A DNA stretch of 64,000 nucleotides, taken from Heterohyrax brucei. Taxonomy: Eukaryota; Chordata; Mammalia; Hyracoidea; Procaviidae. Where the stretch lies: positions 78,105,833 to 78,169,832 of the forward strand of contig CM053141.1 in assembly GCA_028571685.1 (NCBI GenBank). The letters run 5' to 3'. The position numbers and the translations under genes are program-made. Below are positions 1-10,149 of this stretch, one piece after another (the first letter of the stretch is position 1; every line of letters begins with the position of its first letter). The notes beneath the pieces were generated by a model. The model was not told where the DNA came from and ran no database searches. It worked only from the letters and a program-made list of their open reading frames with translations.

Positions 1-42
1 CTTTTTAAGTTGACCTTGTGTTGAAATTGAAAGCATTCTTAC

Positions 43-171
43 CTGTGATTTTAAGCATTTCTCTCTGTAATGCTCTGGTAATTGGTATTCTCTGGTACCA
101 GTGTCCCACACCTTCGACTTCCCAAAGGAGTTCATGATCTCCTGGATACTTTTCAAAGTACTGCTTGCAAG
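43..171 (-). CDS. FAM169A: FAM169A coding exon (residues ~224-266), last exon in window
   Basis: This 129-bp exon is read on the minus strand. It follows an acceptor (TTTTTCAG, AG at 172-173) and ends before a donor (GTAAGAATG, GT at 41-42). It opens in phase 1 and completes an Ala codon begun in the exon at 5510-5689. It then encodes CKQYFEKYPGDHELLWEVEG and continues to the end of the globular N-terminal region. I recognise it as FAM169A (SLAP75), a nuclear protein that associates with A-type lamins at the nuclear envelope. The acidic C-terminal part of the protein lies outside the window to the left. The exon ends in phase 1, so splicing must continue to a further exon. Confidence 0.94.
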
Positions 172-374
172 CTGAAAAACACAAGTCTAGAATAAATTTG
201 GTATCAAAATAACACCAATACAACTCATGAAAACTACATAGCACCTTCATTCATGAATAAAAAATTCTAAAAAAAAAAAAATTATTATTGTAGCTATAAT
301 GAACCTTGAAATGCACTTGGACAAGCTCCCTAACTTTTATTTGGCCTCTTTAACCATTAAGAAGAAATTACTGT
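172..374. other. Intron, no recognised element
   Basis: AT-rich intron sequence of FAM169A with an A-run near 270-281. I see no gene, RNA or repeat I can name. Confidence 0.6.
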
Positions 375-1040
375 TATTTACTGAAAGACATAAAAGAAGA
401 ACAAGGAAAAGCCCTCTTAGATTCAGTCAACAGCATGAAACCACTAATTCTCACCAAATTAATCTCTAAATTCCAAGCAATTTCAAACAAAATCTCAACA
501 AGATTTTCAATGGAACTTGACAAAACTGGATTCCAGGTTTAAGATGAAAGACCAATGGGTCGAGACAAGACCATTCCGCTAATTCTGGAGGTGAAAAATA
601 AGGACAGGGGACTTGTCCTAGCAGATACCAAGAGTTATTATCGGCCAAAGTAATTAAAACTACCTGGTATTGCCAGAAGGATAAATAAACAGGCTAAAAA
701 CTATTTTTAACTATCAGGGTGAAGAAAAGACAAGGAAAGAACCACATATACCTGGCAAATGACAGAGGAGATATTACATCTCAACAGAAAACAAATACAC
801 TATTCAATAAATGATGCTGGAACAGAAATCCACATAGGAAAAAAAGTCAGATCTTGTCATTACATTTACAGAAATAAGTTCTAGACAGATTCTAGACCTA
901 ATGAGAAAAACAAAATACTTAATGTGAAAATATTCCTAGAACATTAAGATAATGAATTTTTTATGAAACATATAATAATCACACTTCATAATGAAAATTG
1001 TTAAGTCTGACTTTCAGTTTAAAATCTCCCTTATCAAGTC
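375..1040 (+). mobile_element. Old L1 ORF2 relic
   Basis: A-rich degenerate sequence resembling the central to 3' part of L1 ORF2 on the plus strand, with many stops. It appears to continue after a DNA-transposon relic at 1215-1535 and beyond. Borders are approximate. Confidence 0.55.
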
Positions 1041-1044
1041 TGTG

Positions 1045-1198
1045 TAACAACTTTCTGTGATAATGGATGTGTTCTCTATCAGCACTGTCCAAACACTGTA
1101 GCCACCAGCTACATGTGGCCACTGAGGAACTCTATTTACAATTTTAAACAACTCCAATCATACTCAATTTCAATTAGTAGCTGTGCTGGACCATGGCT
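1045..1198. mobile_element. hAT-Charlie (MER1-type) DNA transposon relic
   Basis: It carries the pattern CACTGTCCAAACACTGTAGC, then CTACATGTGGCCACTGAGGA, followed by an AT-rich centre. This resembles the common mammalian MER1-type elements that end in a GTGGCTA/TAGCCAC-rich motif. The exact subfamily is uncertain. Confidence 0.5.
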
Positions 1199-1214
1199 CT
1201 CTATAAAAAACAAA

Positions 1215-1535
1215 CCATAAAAATTCAGAAAGATATACAGAATAAGACAAAGAATCACTTTCCAGAACATACAAAACCAAGGGGTGGAAAAAAAAAAGGA
1301 ACTGTACACAGAGCACTGGAATGAAGAACTGAAAAAACTGAATTAGAAAAAGATGAAAAAAATCCTAAAAGGAAAATGGACAGAGGCTATGAACAGGAAA
1401 TTCAAATGTAATAAAATCTGAATGGTCAACAAACAGAGAGAAAGATGATAAATGTCTCTAGTCACTAAGGAAATACAAAAAAAAGATACCACTTTATTTA
1501 CATTCAACAGACAATAATGATCATCAGAAGGAATA
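1215..1535 (+). mobile_element. Old L1 ORF2 relic, continued
   Basis: A-rich L1 ORF2-like sequence on the plus strand, broken by the SINE at 1537-1685 and resuming at 1686-1774 with typical L1 wording (CTGTTGGTGGGAGAACAG, TCTTACGATCCAG). Confidence 0.55.
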
Positions 1536-1536
1536 T

Positions 1537-1685
1537 GAGAACCAAAAACCCATTGTCCCTGAATTGATTCCTACACATAGCGACCCTATAGGACAGAGGA
1601 GAACTGCCCCACAATTTCCAAGGAGCCACCTGGTAATTTGGTTGCAGCTGCAGCCCTTAACCACTAGCCACTAGGGTTTCCAAGG
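1537..1685 (-). mobile_element. AfroSINE, minus strand
   Basis: Reverse-complement AfroSINE. Tail-side words are TTGATTCCTACACATAGCGA and ACAGAGGAGAACTGCCCC, and the tRNA-like head is at the right end (CTTAACCACTAG...AGGGTTTCC). It is inserted in an old L1. Confidence 0.85.
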
Positions 1686-1774
1686 AGAATATAGGGAAAT
1701 GGAAATCCCATACCCTGTTGGTGGGAGAACAGTTTTGCAACAGTAAAGTTGAAAAGATATATCTTACGATCCAG

Positions 1775-2396
1775 TGCTGAAAGGGGCAGCATGAGAAACA
1801 AACTGCAGGGACAGAAATTGTATGGGCCGTATGACAAACGAACTGTAAAGGCCTAGTTTCCTGGGTAACTGTAGCATTGTTTCTGTACGGTGTACACAGC
1901 TACCTTTCATATACTTTGGTGATTTTGTGATTTATGATTTGTTTCCCCTCTTCTGCCTCCTACTCTCCACATTCTATGAAGTTTAAACTTATGTTCCTCT
2001 CAGAGAACTCTGCAACCACGAAGCTTCTTAGAGAAGCCAAACAGCAACTGACAAGACCTGGAGCGAGACGACCAGGCATTGGGGCCCCATCTTGTAACTG
2101 AAACCAGGTTGATGCCAATGGTACTCGAGAGAAGACTCATAGCAGGTCAACTCGCCACCTGAAAGGGGAGCTGACATCTATCAAGTCACTGACATTCCTC
2201 AAATCAGTCAAGCTTAAGCCTTGATCCCATAAAACCCTCTGGTCAGTCTGCAACCAGCAGACAGGTTTTCAGAGGAGCTCATTCCCCTGTCTCTTATATG
2301 CCAGTATACAATACAACCCTCTTGCTACTCACCTCATCCAGGTCTCAATATTGGCTTTGAGGCAGGTGCTTCAAATCTGTGTTTTATAGTAACAAT
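1775..2396. mobile_element. Probable retroviral solo LTR inside old L1
   Basis: About 620 bp of non-L1 sequence interrupts an L1 exactly where it should read on from GATCCAG to AATACTACT. It is less A-rich than its host and runs from TGCTGAAAGGGGCAGC to TTTTATAGTAACA. Termini of TG...CA type and the length suggest a solo LTR of an endogenous retrovirus. No clear target-site duplication was found and no coding remains are seen. Confidence 0.5.
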
Positions 2397-2580
2397 ACTA
2401 CTACTAGATACACACTTCTAGGTATACATTCATGCACCAGAAGACATTTATAATGTCCCCTACAAGCCTGTCTTTAAACTAGGAGTGAGAGGACAATGTA
2501 AGTGTCCATCAATAGGGGGCTATACATTGTATAAATTGTACAGTGAAATACTGTGCAAGACTTAAAGCATTAAATAGTTT
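2397..2580 (+). mobile_element. Old L1 ORF2 3' part, continued
   Basis: This resumes the L1 broken at 1775. Degenerate words such as CTTCTAGGTATACATTCATG and TCTTTAAACTAGG match the last part of L1 ORF2. Confidence 0.55.
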
Positions 2581-2954
2581 GAAATGCAACTCTTAAATTT
2601 CTCTAAAACTTTTCACATTAAAAACAGCCTTATTCACAAAATCATATTAACATATAAATAAAATGCTGTAAATTAAAGGAGTAAATAAAGAATTCAAGTT
2701 TAGTATCATAATCTTAGAAGAAAGTAAGAATTAAGAGATTTTGCCTGCAACAAAACCTCTCTGCATTCCTCCTCAAATCTGGTGAAGTGTACTTTTAACC
2801 TGATGGTGGGAAGGATAATCCAAGGACATACAATGCTTTTCACTCTTGTGTATGGGTCCAGAGTGAAAATGATTCAAGATGGGCATGTGACACTTGGCTC
2901 CTGTTTTCCGGATCACCTCTGATGTTAGAAGCCTAGGGAAGACCGAGTATCCAA

Positions 2955-3753
2955 ATAACCAGCAAGCACATGAACAGATGCTCAACATCATTAGTCATCA
3001 GGGAAACGCAGATCAAAACCACAATGAGAAACCATTTCATACTCACTACACTAGCTATTAGCAGAAAACAGTAAGTGTTGACAAGTATGTGAAGATATTG
3101 GCACTCTCAGTCATAGCTGATGTGAATGTTTGCAGCCACTGTGTAAAACAGTTTGACAGTTTCTCAAAGAATTAAACGCAAAATTACTGCATGAGCCAGC
3201 AACTCCACTTGTAGGTATAGATCCAAAAGAACGAAAAGCCCAAACACAAACAGAAACTCATACACCCATGCTCACTGTACTGTTTTTACAAGAGCCAAAA
3301 TATGGAAACAACCTAGAAGTTCATCAAAAGATAAATCATAAATGAAATGTGGTGTAAAGCACAATGAAATTTTACTTACTCATAAAGAGAAATGAAGTTC
3401 TAGTAAATGTTATGACATGGATGAATCTTGAAAATATTAATCTAAGTAAGTCAGAAGCAAAATGACAAATATTGTATGATCTCACTTACACGAAATACCC
3501 AGCAAAGGCAAATGCATAGAGACCCAAGTTCTTTAGTGGCTACCAGGGTGAGTGGAAGGGGAGACAGAGAGACAACGCTTAAGTGTTACTAAGTCTCTGT
3601 TAAGGGTGATGAAAACATTTGGAAACAAATTGTGGTGATGGTTGTACAATAATACGCTGAGCACAATTAATGTCACTGAACTGTACATGTAAAAAGTGCT
3701 AAAACAGCAAGTGTTTTCTTATACATCATTTTACCACAATTAAAAAAAAAAGA
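2955..3753 (+). mobile_element. L1 3' end with poly-A
   Basis: It starts in ORF2 (AACATCATTAGTCATCAGGG) and passes through the ATGGATGAATCTTGAAAA and TGTATGATCTCACTTACACG landmarks of old L1 3' ends. It finishes at ACCACAATTAAAAAAAAAAG. This is a 5'-truncated, plus-strand eutherian L1. Confidence 0.85.
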
Positions 3754-4377
3754 ATGAGAGGACTTAGAATAAAAATATCTCTTCAAAAGAAACAAACATC
3801 TGGTAAGAAAATAAAATCAATGGCAAGTTACATAAGTTTCCAAATAAATCACTTTCCTTGAATAAATCTGACTTCATTAAGAACAGAGTAGCTGTATGAG
3901 TTTTACATACTGAAAAAATAAATCCACTAACGGTTTTTAAAACACTGTCACAGTCTAGATCCATACAACTGAATACTCAAAAATGCATTAAAAAATGAAT
4001 AAACAGGCCTACATAAATCTATCTAGATGAAGCTCATAAACACAATGCTGAATGAGAATTCGCTGTAGAATTCACAGTTAAAAACTATTTATACTTTTCA
4101 AATATATAAAATAATGCAATATATTGTTTGAACATATATATATACATATGCATCAAAAGAGACTAAATGCATGGGAAAGATAAATGCCAAATATCAGGGA
4201 CAAAACGCTAACTTGGAAGGAGCACAGAGAAACTTTCCTGTACTGGCAAAGAGCAAGTTCTCAAGCAGGATGGTACACAACTATTTGCTACCTTACTCTT
4301 TATACCTTTCTGTATGTTTGAAATTTCTTTTTTCTTTTGTTTGTTTTTAATTTAAAACTACCACAGAATGCCATAAC

Positions 4378-5327
4378 CCAAAATTTAAAAAAATAGGCAA
4401 ACAATCTGAAAAGGCATTTCTCCAAAGAAGATACATGCAAATGGCCCAATAAACACAAGAAAAGTCAGTGAACATTATGAACCATTAGGGAAACGCAAAT
4501 CAAAACTACATGTGGTATTACCTCACTAGGATGACCATAACAAAAAAAGACAGAGGACAGTGGGTACCGCAAGCCAAGCGCCTCTTCCATAAAGGAATCA
4601 ACAAAGTCCTCCAGCATGTAAAGTCCATAATCTTTGCCCCAGTACTTCTTCCTTACAAACACTGTATCAAGGACTGGCAGTTGGTAGCTTTGGGTAACAG
4701 TAAGGGACAGTGACAAGGCAGAAACATACAAGCTTGGCGGGGATGTAAAATGGCACAAGACTCTGTAAACCATCCTGGTAGCTCCTCAAAAGGTTACACA
4801 AAGTTATCGTATCAGCCAGTAACTGCACTCCAAGCTATGTATTCAGGAGAAATGAAAACACACGTCTACACAAAAATTTGGACATAAATGTTCACATAGC
4901 AACATTATAAAAGCCAAAAAGTAGAACCAATCCCAAAGTCCATCATTCTATCATATAATCATATAATGGATTACAGTTACAAAAATACATGAAATACCAA
5001 TTAATTCTACAGTGTGAATGAAATTTGAAAACATTACGCTAAGTAAAACAAGCCAGACAAGAAAGGCCACATATTGTATGATTCCACTTATCCGAAATGT
5101 CCAGAACAGGCAAGTTTATAGGTATAGAAAGCAGATTAGGAGCTGCTAGGGATAAGGGAATAAGGAGTGAGTACTAATGAACAAGGATTTTTTGAAGGGG
5201 ATGATGAAAACATTCCGGAATTAGATCATGCCGACAGCTGCACAGCTGTGGATATACTAAAAACTACTGAACTGTATACTTTTAAAGGGTGAAATTCATG
5301 TTTGTGAATTATACCACAATTTAAAAA
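4378..5327 (+). mobile_element. L1 3' end carrying the FAM169A exon fragment
   Basis: Plus-strand L1, from GGCAAACAATCTGAAAAGGC through the ORF2 end to ATTATACCACAATTTAAAAA. At 4554-4710 its sequence is interrupted by foreign sequence that includes the exon fragment. L1 resumes at TGACAAGG, with about 20 bp less than other L1 copies. Confidence 0.85.
4552..4697 (-). pseudogene. Stray copy of part of the FAM169A exon inside an intronic L1
   Basis: These 146 bp align without gaps to 5523-5668 of the functional exon, about 1 kb away and in the same orientation. By hand I count 10 differences (about 93% identity), and all ten are transitions. The copy stops short of both exon borders and carries no intron bases. 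It keeps an open frame, but changes include R to W in the RKKYRG loop. It sits inside an L1 3' end on the opposite strand, with a GACAG repeat at 4549-4553 and 4706-4710. No good donor follows it, so I treat it as a non-functional exon fragment. Confidence 0.88.
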
Positions 5328-5509
5328 CCATTTCATACCTAAAAAGCTATCTAGCTCAAACAAGGGCACATTGGTGAAATTAAGCCTTAGAGAGCCAAGA
5401 AATCCAAATTAACATGCTATCAATATAGTACATTTATAATATTTTAGAGAAAGAAGCTGGAAGTGACACTGGGACAAGAGTTTAATATTTTTAAACTTAG
5501 TCTGATTAC

Positions 5510-5689
5510 CTGTGCACATAAGAGAGGACAGTGGGTACCGCAAGCCAAGTGCCTCTTCTGTAAAAGAATCAACAAAGTCCTCCAGCATGTGAAGTCCATA
5601 ATCTTTGCCTCGATACTTCTTCCTTACAAACATTGTATCGAGGACTGGCAGTTGGTAGCTTTGGGTAAGAAATGAGGCACATATACTTC
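5510..5689 (-). CDS. FAM169A: FAM169A coding exon (residues ~164-223) with GNAT-like loop
   Basis: This 180-bp exon lies on the minus strand between acceptor ...GACTACAG (AG at 5690-5691) and donor GTAATC (GT at 5508-5509). It reads in phase from the exon at 28742-28913 and contains SICASFLTQSYQLPVLDT, then RKKYRGKDYGLHML, then LGLRYPLSS. The RKKYRGKDYG stretch resembles the R/Q-x-x-G-x-G/A acetyl-CoA loop of GNAT acetyltransferases. That resemblance is my inference, and I see no proof of catalysis. The upstream intron is about 23 kb and the downstream one 5.3 kb. A 146-bp fragment of this exon recurs at 4552-4697. Confidence 0.96.
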
Positions 5690-5743
5690 CTGTAGTCATA
5701 AGAACAGAAATCAAGCAATTTTTTACATGAAAGGCCATACGTA

Positions 5744-5822
5744 GTATGTATTATAATATTACATATATGTGTTTGTGTGTATATACATATATGTATACAC
5801 ACACACATACACGTATACACAT
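5744..5822. repeat. TA/TG/CA microsatellite
   Basis: Imperfect alternating purine-pyrimidine tract (TATATGTGTTTGTGTGTATA, then ACACACACACATACACGTAT). It lies directly beside an AfroSINE at 5823. Confidence 0.85.
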
Positions 5823-5980
5823 ATGGGAAACCCTGGTGGCACAGTGGTTAAGAGTTTGGCTGTTTACTAAAGACTGGCAGTTCGACTCCACCAGACACTC
5901 CTTGGGAACTCTAAGAGGCAGTTCTACTCTGCCCTACAGGGTCACTGAGATTTGGAAATGACTCGATGGCAACAAGTATT
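5823..5980 (+). mobile_element. AfroSINE, near complete, plus strand
   Basis: It begins GGGAAACCCTGGTGGCACAG, with box-A-like TGGCACAGTGGTTAAG and box-B-like GTTCGACTCCA. It continues through CAGTTCTACTCTGCCCTACA to the tail GACTCGATGGCAACAAG. Its origin from a tRNA by retrotransposition is inferred from the promoter boxes. Confidence 0.92.
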
Positions 5981-6574
5981 ATAAGCGTGAGTTAACAATC
6001 ATTTTTAAAATATCTAGCTTTCTTCCTACCTCAAGAAAAAGAATTCATAAGCTCTGTGATACAAAATTATTTATAACATATAAGATATCCAGCTGCTATT
6101 ACACAGCATGATCTATGCATGTGATAATAATGACAACAGATACATATATATTTTAGGCCTGCCAACAGTATCATCTAATATAGGACATAGAGTTCATTAT
6201 CATTTTGTGAAGTATCTCAAATATAGATCACTGTCTGCACACGTGTAACTTTCAAAATCATCAACTATCAAATTTTCAAAGAGTATCTGATGACTAGTTT
6301 ACAACACATGAAGTACATAATTCTGACAGTGACACCCAAACATCCTCCTTTTCTCTTTCCCTTTTCCTTAATGCATCTCATTTTTTTATCTACTTAATGA
6401 TGCATAGCAAAGATATCAGATTTATAAATGTGTAAGCACTACAGATTACGACAAATTAGAAACATTTCTGTCTTAGAAATGGCTATCCCTGTAATTCTTT
6501 CCTCTTATATGTACTCCTAAATGGATCTTGTATGTGAAATAGTGATCTTGTAAGTGCAATAGTCATAAGTGGTG

Positions 6575-6957
6575 TCAAGAAGACCAAAGAATTGATGCCT
6601 TTGAATCATGATATCAGCAGAGAATATTGGATATACTATGGACTGCCAGAAGAACGAACGGATATGTTTTAGAAGAAGTACAGCCAAAAAGCTCTTTAAA
6701 AGCAAGGATCAAGAGGCTTCCTCTTATGTTATTTTGGGCATATCATCAGGAAAGGCCAGTCCCTGGAGAAGGACATCATGCTTGGTAAAGGAGATTGTCA
6801 GGGAAAAGGCGAAGACCCTCAATGAGATGGATAAACACAGTGGGTGCAACAAGGGATTCACATCACGATGACTGTAAGGATGGCCCAGGACTGGACAGTG
6901 TCTCACTCTGTTGTACACACGGTTACTATAAGATGGAATTAACTCAAGAGCACATAA
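6575..6957 (+). mobile_element. RTE (BovB-type) LINE 3' end
   Basis: It encodes degenerate remains of the end of an RTE polyprotein (ACCAAAGAATTGATGCCTTT, CCTGGAGAAGGACATCATGC, AAGACCCTCAATGAGATGGA). It ends with a short tail close to the AfroSINE end (ATAAGATGGAATTAACTCAA). It is 5'-truncated. Confidence 0.85.
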
Positions 6958-6985
6958 GAAGTGTCTAAATACATCTCTTTACAAT

Positions 6986-7215
6986 ACAGCTTTGTCAGGA
7001 GGGATCAACCCCTAGAGAAAGGCATTACGCTTGGTAAAGAAAAGGGTCAGCGGAAAAGAGAAAGACCCTCAACAAGATGGCCTGGCACAGTGGCTACAAC
7101 AATGGGCTTAAACACAAAAACAACTGTGCGGAGAGCTCAGGACCAGGCAGAGTCCCATACTGTCACGCGCAGGGTCACTATGAGTTGGAGACAACTTGAT
7201 GGCATCTAACAACAA
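6986..7215 (+). mobile_element. Second RTE 3' end, adjacent and same strand
   Basis: This is a shorter 3' fragment of the same family, from AGGAGGGATCAACCCCTAGA to the terminus CAACTTGATGGCATCTAACA. It lies about 30 bp after the previous copy. Confidence 0.87.
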
Positions 7216-7491
7216 CGGCCTTCACAGAGCTGAAGGCTCTGTTTACTCGCCATGCACATGTTCATTGCAAAAATCATGCCGCTTCTCTTCCTCTGCCTGG
7301 ACCTTAAAACCTTCTCCCCAAATCTGTACCCTCATGCCAAAGCAAATCAAGGGCAGAAAAACGTCCCATCAACAGCTGCAAAAAGTGGCACAATTACCAA
7401 GAAAAGCTCAAAATACAAACTGCTGCCTTAGTTGAAATTTTCACTAAAACAAAGCACTGCATGTGGCATTCATATTCCTCAGTCAGCCTTA
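7216..7491. other. Intron, no recognised element
   Basis: Mixed-composition intron sequence. An open frame of about 79 codons is present, but it has no splice context and I recognise no family. Confidence 0.5.
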
Positions 7492-7622
7492 GGAGGAGCC
7501 CCAGTGTGACTGCAGCTAAGAGTTTGAATCCATTAGCTGCTCCTAAGAAATCCCACGGGGAAGTTCTATTCCGTCTTAAAGGGTCATTCTGAGTTGGAGT
7601 TGACTTAATGGCAAGAGGTCTA
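7492..7622 (+). mobile_element. Degenerate AfroSINE, plus strand
   Basis: Decayed copy recognisable by AAGTTCTATTCCGTCTTAAA, GGGTCATTCTGAGTTGGAGT and the tail GACTTAATGGCAAGAGG. Confidence 0.7.
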
Positions 7623-7626
7623 AGTC

Positions 7627-7790
7627 TCAGGAATGCTGGTGGCACAGTTAAGCGTAGGATTGCTAACTGAAAGGATGCAGTCTGCATCCACAGATTCTAG
7701 CCTTGGAAATTCTACGGGACAGCTCTATTCTGTCCTATAGGGCTGCTGAGTTAGAATCAATGGCAACAGGTTTCTTCCTTGGGTTTTAAG
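7627..7790 (+). mobile_element. AfroSINE, plus strand
   Basis: It follows the previous copy directly. Landmarks are GCTGGTGGCACAGTTAAG, a central segment TCTGCATCCACAGATTCTAG seen in the longer AfroSINE form, CAGCTCTATTCTGTCCTATA, and the T-rich tail TGGCAACAGGTTTCTTCC. Confidence 0.82.
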
Positions 7791-7964
7791 TTCTGTCTTT
7801 GGGCCTCTTCTCCTTTTCAACATTCCGTTTTGAGTATCTCACCCACTCCCAAGGCTTCTAACAGTTATTCAAATGCTGATGACCACCAACGTCTGTTTCT
7901 AATCTCTGTAATTTATGAGACTTGATCCAAAGATGAAGAATGCAGGAGGTGCTTTTACCCAACA

Positions 7965-8387
7965 TCAAGGGATCACCTCAACAGATCAGAAAACAGTATT
8001 TGACAAAAAAAGTCAACATTCTTTTATGACAAAAACACTCAATTATGCAATATGATAAAAACCATCTAAGAAAAACCCATATCTAACACCATACATGTTG
8101 GTGAAACACTGAATCTTTCTCCCTAAGGTCAGGAACACAATAAAGATGTCTGCTCTAAGCACTTCTATTCTGCATTCTGCTGGAGGTTCTTGTCATCTCA
8201 GTTACGCAAGAAAAAGCAATGGCATCCATACTCAAAAGGAAGAAGTAAAATTATCTCTATTTTCAGATGACATGATCTTGTATAGAAAAAGCATTAAAGC
8301 ATCCACTAAAAACCTACTAAAACTAACGAACAAGTTCAGCAAGGTTATAGGATCAATATACCAAAATCAATTGTATTTCTACACACT
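7965..8387 (+). mobile_element. L1 ORF2 reverse-transcriptase relic
   Basis: Degenerate plus-strand L1 around the RT active site. A frame at 8221-8380 reads KLSLFSDDMILYRKS, where FSDD replaces the usual FADD, followed by LLKLTNKFSKV. It is interrupted by a SINE and resumes at 8546. Confidence 0.82.
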
Positions 8388-8545
8388 AACCCACTGCCAC
8401 TGAGTCAATGCTGACTCACAGTGACCCCACAGAACACCGTAGATCTGCCCCCACTGAGTTTCCAAAGAACACCTGACGGATTTGAACTGCCAACCTTTTT
8501 GTTAGCAGCTGTAACACTTAATTACTATACCACCAGAGTTTCCAC
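8388..8545 (-). mobile_element. AfroSINE, minus strand, inside L1 ORF2
   Basis: Reverse-complement AfroSINE from AACCCACTGCCACTGAGTCA to TATACCACCAGAGTTTCCA. The L1 word TTCTACACAC appears on both sides (about 8379-8388 and 8547-8556), consistent with a target-site duplication. Confidence 0.87.
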
Positions 8546-8645
8546 TTCTACACACCAGCAAAGAACAATTAAAAAATAAGAAAGTCATTCCACCTACAAA
8601 AGCATCACAGAGAAGCAGGGGTCTCAAAAACTTATAAGTAGCCAT
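8546..8645 (+). mobile_element. L1 ORF2 relic, continued
   Basis: Continues the L1 ORF2 relic after the SINE (ACACCAGCAAAGAACAATTA...TCCACCTACAAAAGCATC). Confidence 0.65.
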
Positions 8646-8654
8646 CTGAAAGAA

Positions 8655-9275
8655 AACTATTGATCTCTTTCCATTCACAGCAAAGTAAAACGAAGAAAAC
8701 CAAAGACCGACGGGAGCAGTTAGTTCAAAGGACTACTGTACCACATGAACCCAAAGAACTAGATGGTGCTTGGCTACCATTAGCCACTACTCTGACTGGG
8801 ATCACAACAGAGGTTTCCTGGACAGAGCAGAAGAGAAACATAAAACAAAAAATTAAACTCACAAAAAAGACAAAGACTTGTCTGAAAGAGGCTAGAGGAA
8901 TCCCTGAGACTATGGGCCTAAAATACTCTTCTAAGTTGAACTGATGTCATTCCCAGAGACTACCTTTCATCCAAACAGACAGGCCCATAAAATAAACAAT
9001 AACATGTAAGAGAAATCATATTCTTTAGAACAACCAACTTTATGAGATCAAAAGTACAATATTTGCCCAAAAGCAAAGAGAAGGCACAAAGAGGTAGAAA
9101 CTCCAGACAAAAGTAAATAAAGAAGCCAGAGTGGAAATGCAGAGAAAGTGCTGACACATTGTGGAGAATGTAACCAATGTCATGGAACAGTTTATGTACA
9201 CACTGCTGAGTGGCAGACTAATCTGCTCTGTAAATTTTCACCTAAGGCACAATAAAAATTAAAAAAAAAAAGATA
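8655..9275 (+). mobile_element. L1 3' UTR nested in older L1
   Basis: This copy of the window's characteristic L1 3' UTR includes AACCCAAAGAACTAGATGGT and GCTACCATTAGCCACTACTC. It ends TTTTCACCTAAGGCACAATA followed by poly-A. It separates two parts of an older L1 ORF2 (8546-8645 and 9281-9366), so it is the later insertion. Confidence 0.8.
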
Positions 9276-9280
9276 AAGAC

Positions 9281-9366
9281 TCTAACATTAAAAAAATACC
9301 TAAATAAAAGTATCCTGTACTTATGAACTGCTTAAGACTTAATATAGTTAAGGTCACAATACTACC
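9281..9366 (+). mobile_element. L1 ORF2 relic, continued
   Basis: Older L1 ORF2 sequence between the nested L1 3' UTR and the solo LTR. It resumes at 9841. The last five bases, CTACC (9362-9366), form the left copy of the LTR target-site duplication. Confidence 0.65.
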
Positions 9367-9840
9367 TGTTATGGACAGAACTGTGTCTCCCCAAAATGTG
9401 TGTCAATGTGGCTAGGTCATGATTCCCAGTATTGTGTAGCTGTCCACCAGTTTGTCATCCGATATAATCTTCCTATGTGCTGTAAATTCTACCTCAAAGA
9501 TGCTAACCAGGCAGGATTAGGGGGAGTATGTTAAGGAGGCAGGACTCAACCTACAAGATTAGGTGTTGTCTTCAGTCAATCTCTTAAGATGAGAGGATTA
9601 GAAACTGCCTACCATCAAGAATGAAGAACAAGGAAGGAAGATGCATCCTTTGCATCTAAGGTCCCCAGTTACGAAGCTCTGAGGCCAGGGTTAAGACTGA
9701 TGACAAGGACCTTCTCCCAGAGCTGACAGAGACAGAAAGCCTTTCCATAGAACTGGCACCCTCAATCCAGGCTTCTATCCCCATAGAGACTGTGAGCATT
9801 TATGGTATTTCTGTTATAATAGCCCTAGATAACTAAGATA
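9367..9840 (+). mobile_element. Solo LTR (MaLR/ERVL-like family A)
   Basis: A 474-bp solo LTR starting TGTTATGGACAGAACTGTGT and ending CTAGATAACTAAGATA. It is flanked by a perfect 5-bp duplication, CTACC, at 9362-9366 and 9841-9845. Five LTRs of this family occur in the window. A 5-bp duplication and a TGTTATGGACTGAA-like start fit the ERVL/MaLR class. No internal retroviral sequence remains. Confidence 0.87.
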
Positions 9841-10040
9841 CTACCCAAATTGTAGATTCAATGCAATCCCGATAAAAATTTCAGCTGGATTTTTTGCAAA
9901 AAATGACATACTGATCTTCAAATTCATATGAAAAGGCAAGAGACTCAGAACAGCCAAAGCAATTTTGAAAAAGAAGAATGAAGTAGGAATGTCTTGCCTA
10001 AAATTCTACAGACGAATCCTAATCAAAAGGGATAAAAGTG
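9841..10040 (+). mobile_element. L1 ORF2 relic, continued
   Basis: Plus-strand ORF2 remains. Words such as GATTCAATGCAATCCCGATA and AAAGGCAAGAGACTCAGAAC mark the region after the RT palm. It belongs with 9281-9366 across the LTR. Confidence 0.8.
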
Positions 10041-10149
10041 TACAACAGATTTTCAGATTCTCTTGAAATCCACTTTCTAGAGCCAATGAACCAAAACAAC
10101 TGAATTGAGATAATCTTTAAACTTTAATCCTTAAATCAAAACTATCCCC

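Noticed and set aside
4465..4773. A 102-codon minus-strand frame as an alternative FAM169A exon
   Set aside because: Only the central part is exon-derived. No usable donor follows it (CTCTGTCTTTTT) and the flanks are L1.
5823..5980. tRNA gene call from box A and box B
   Set aside because: The boxes belong to the AfroSINE head. There is no cloverleaf with a closed acceptor stem, and many dispersed copies exist.
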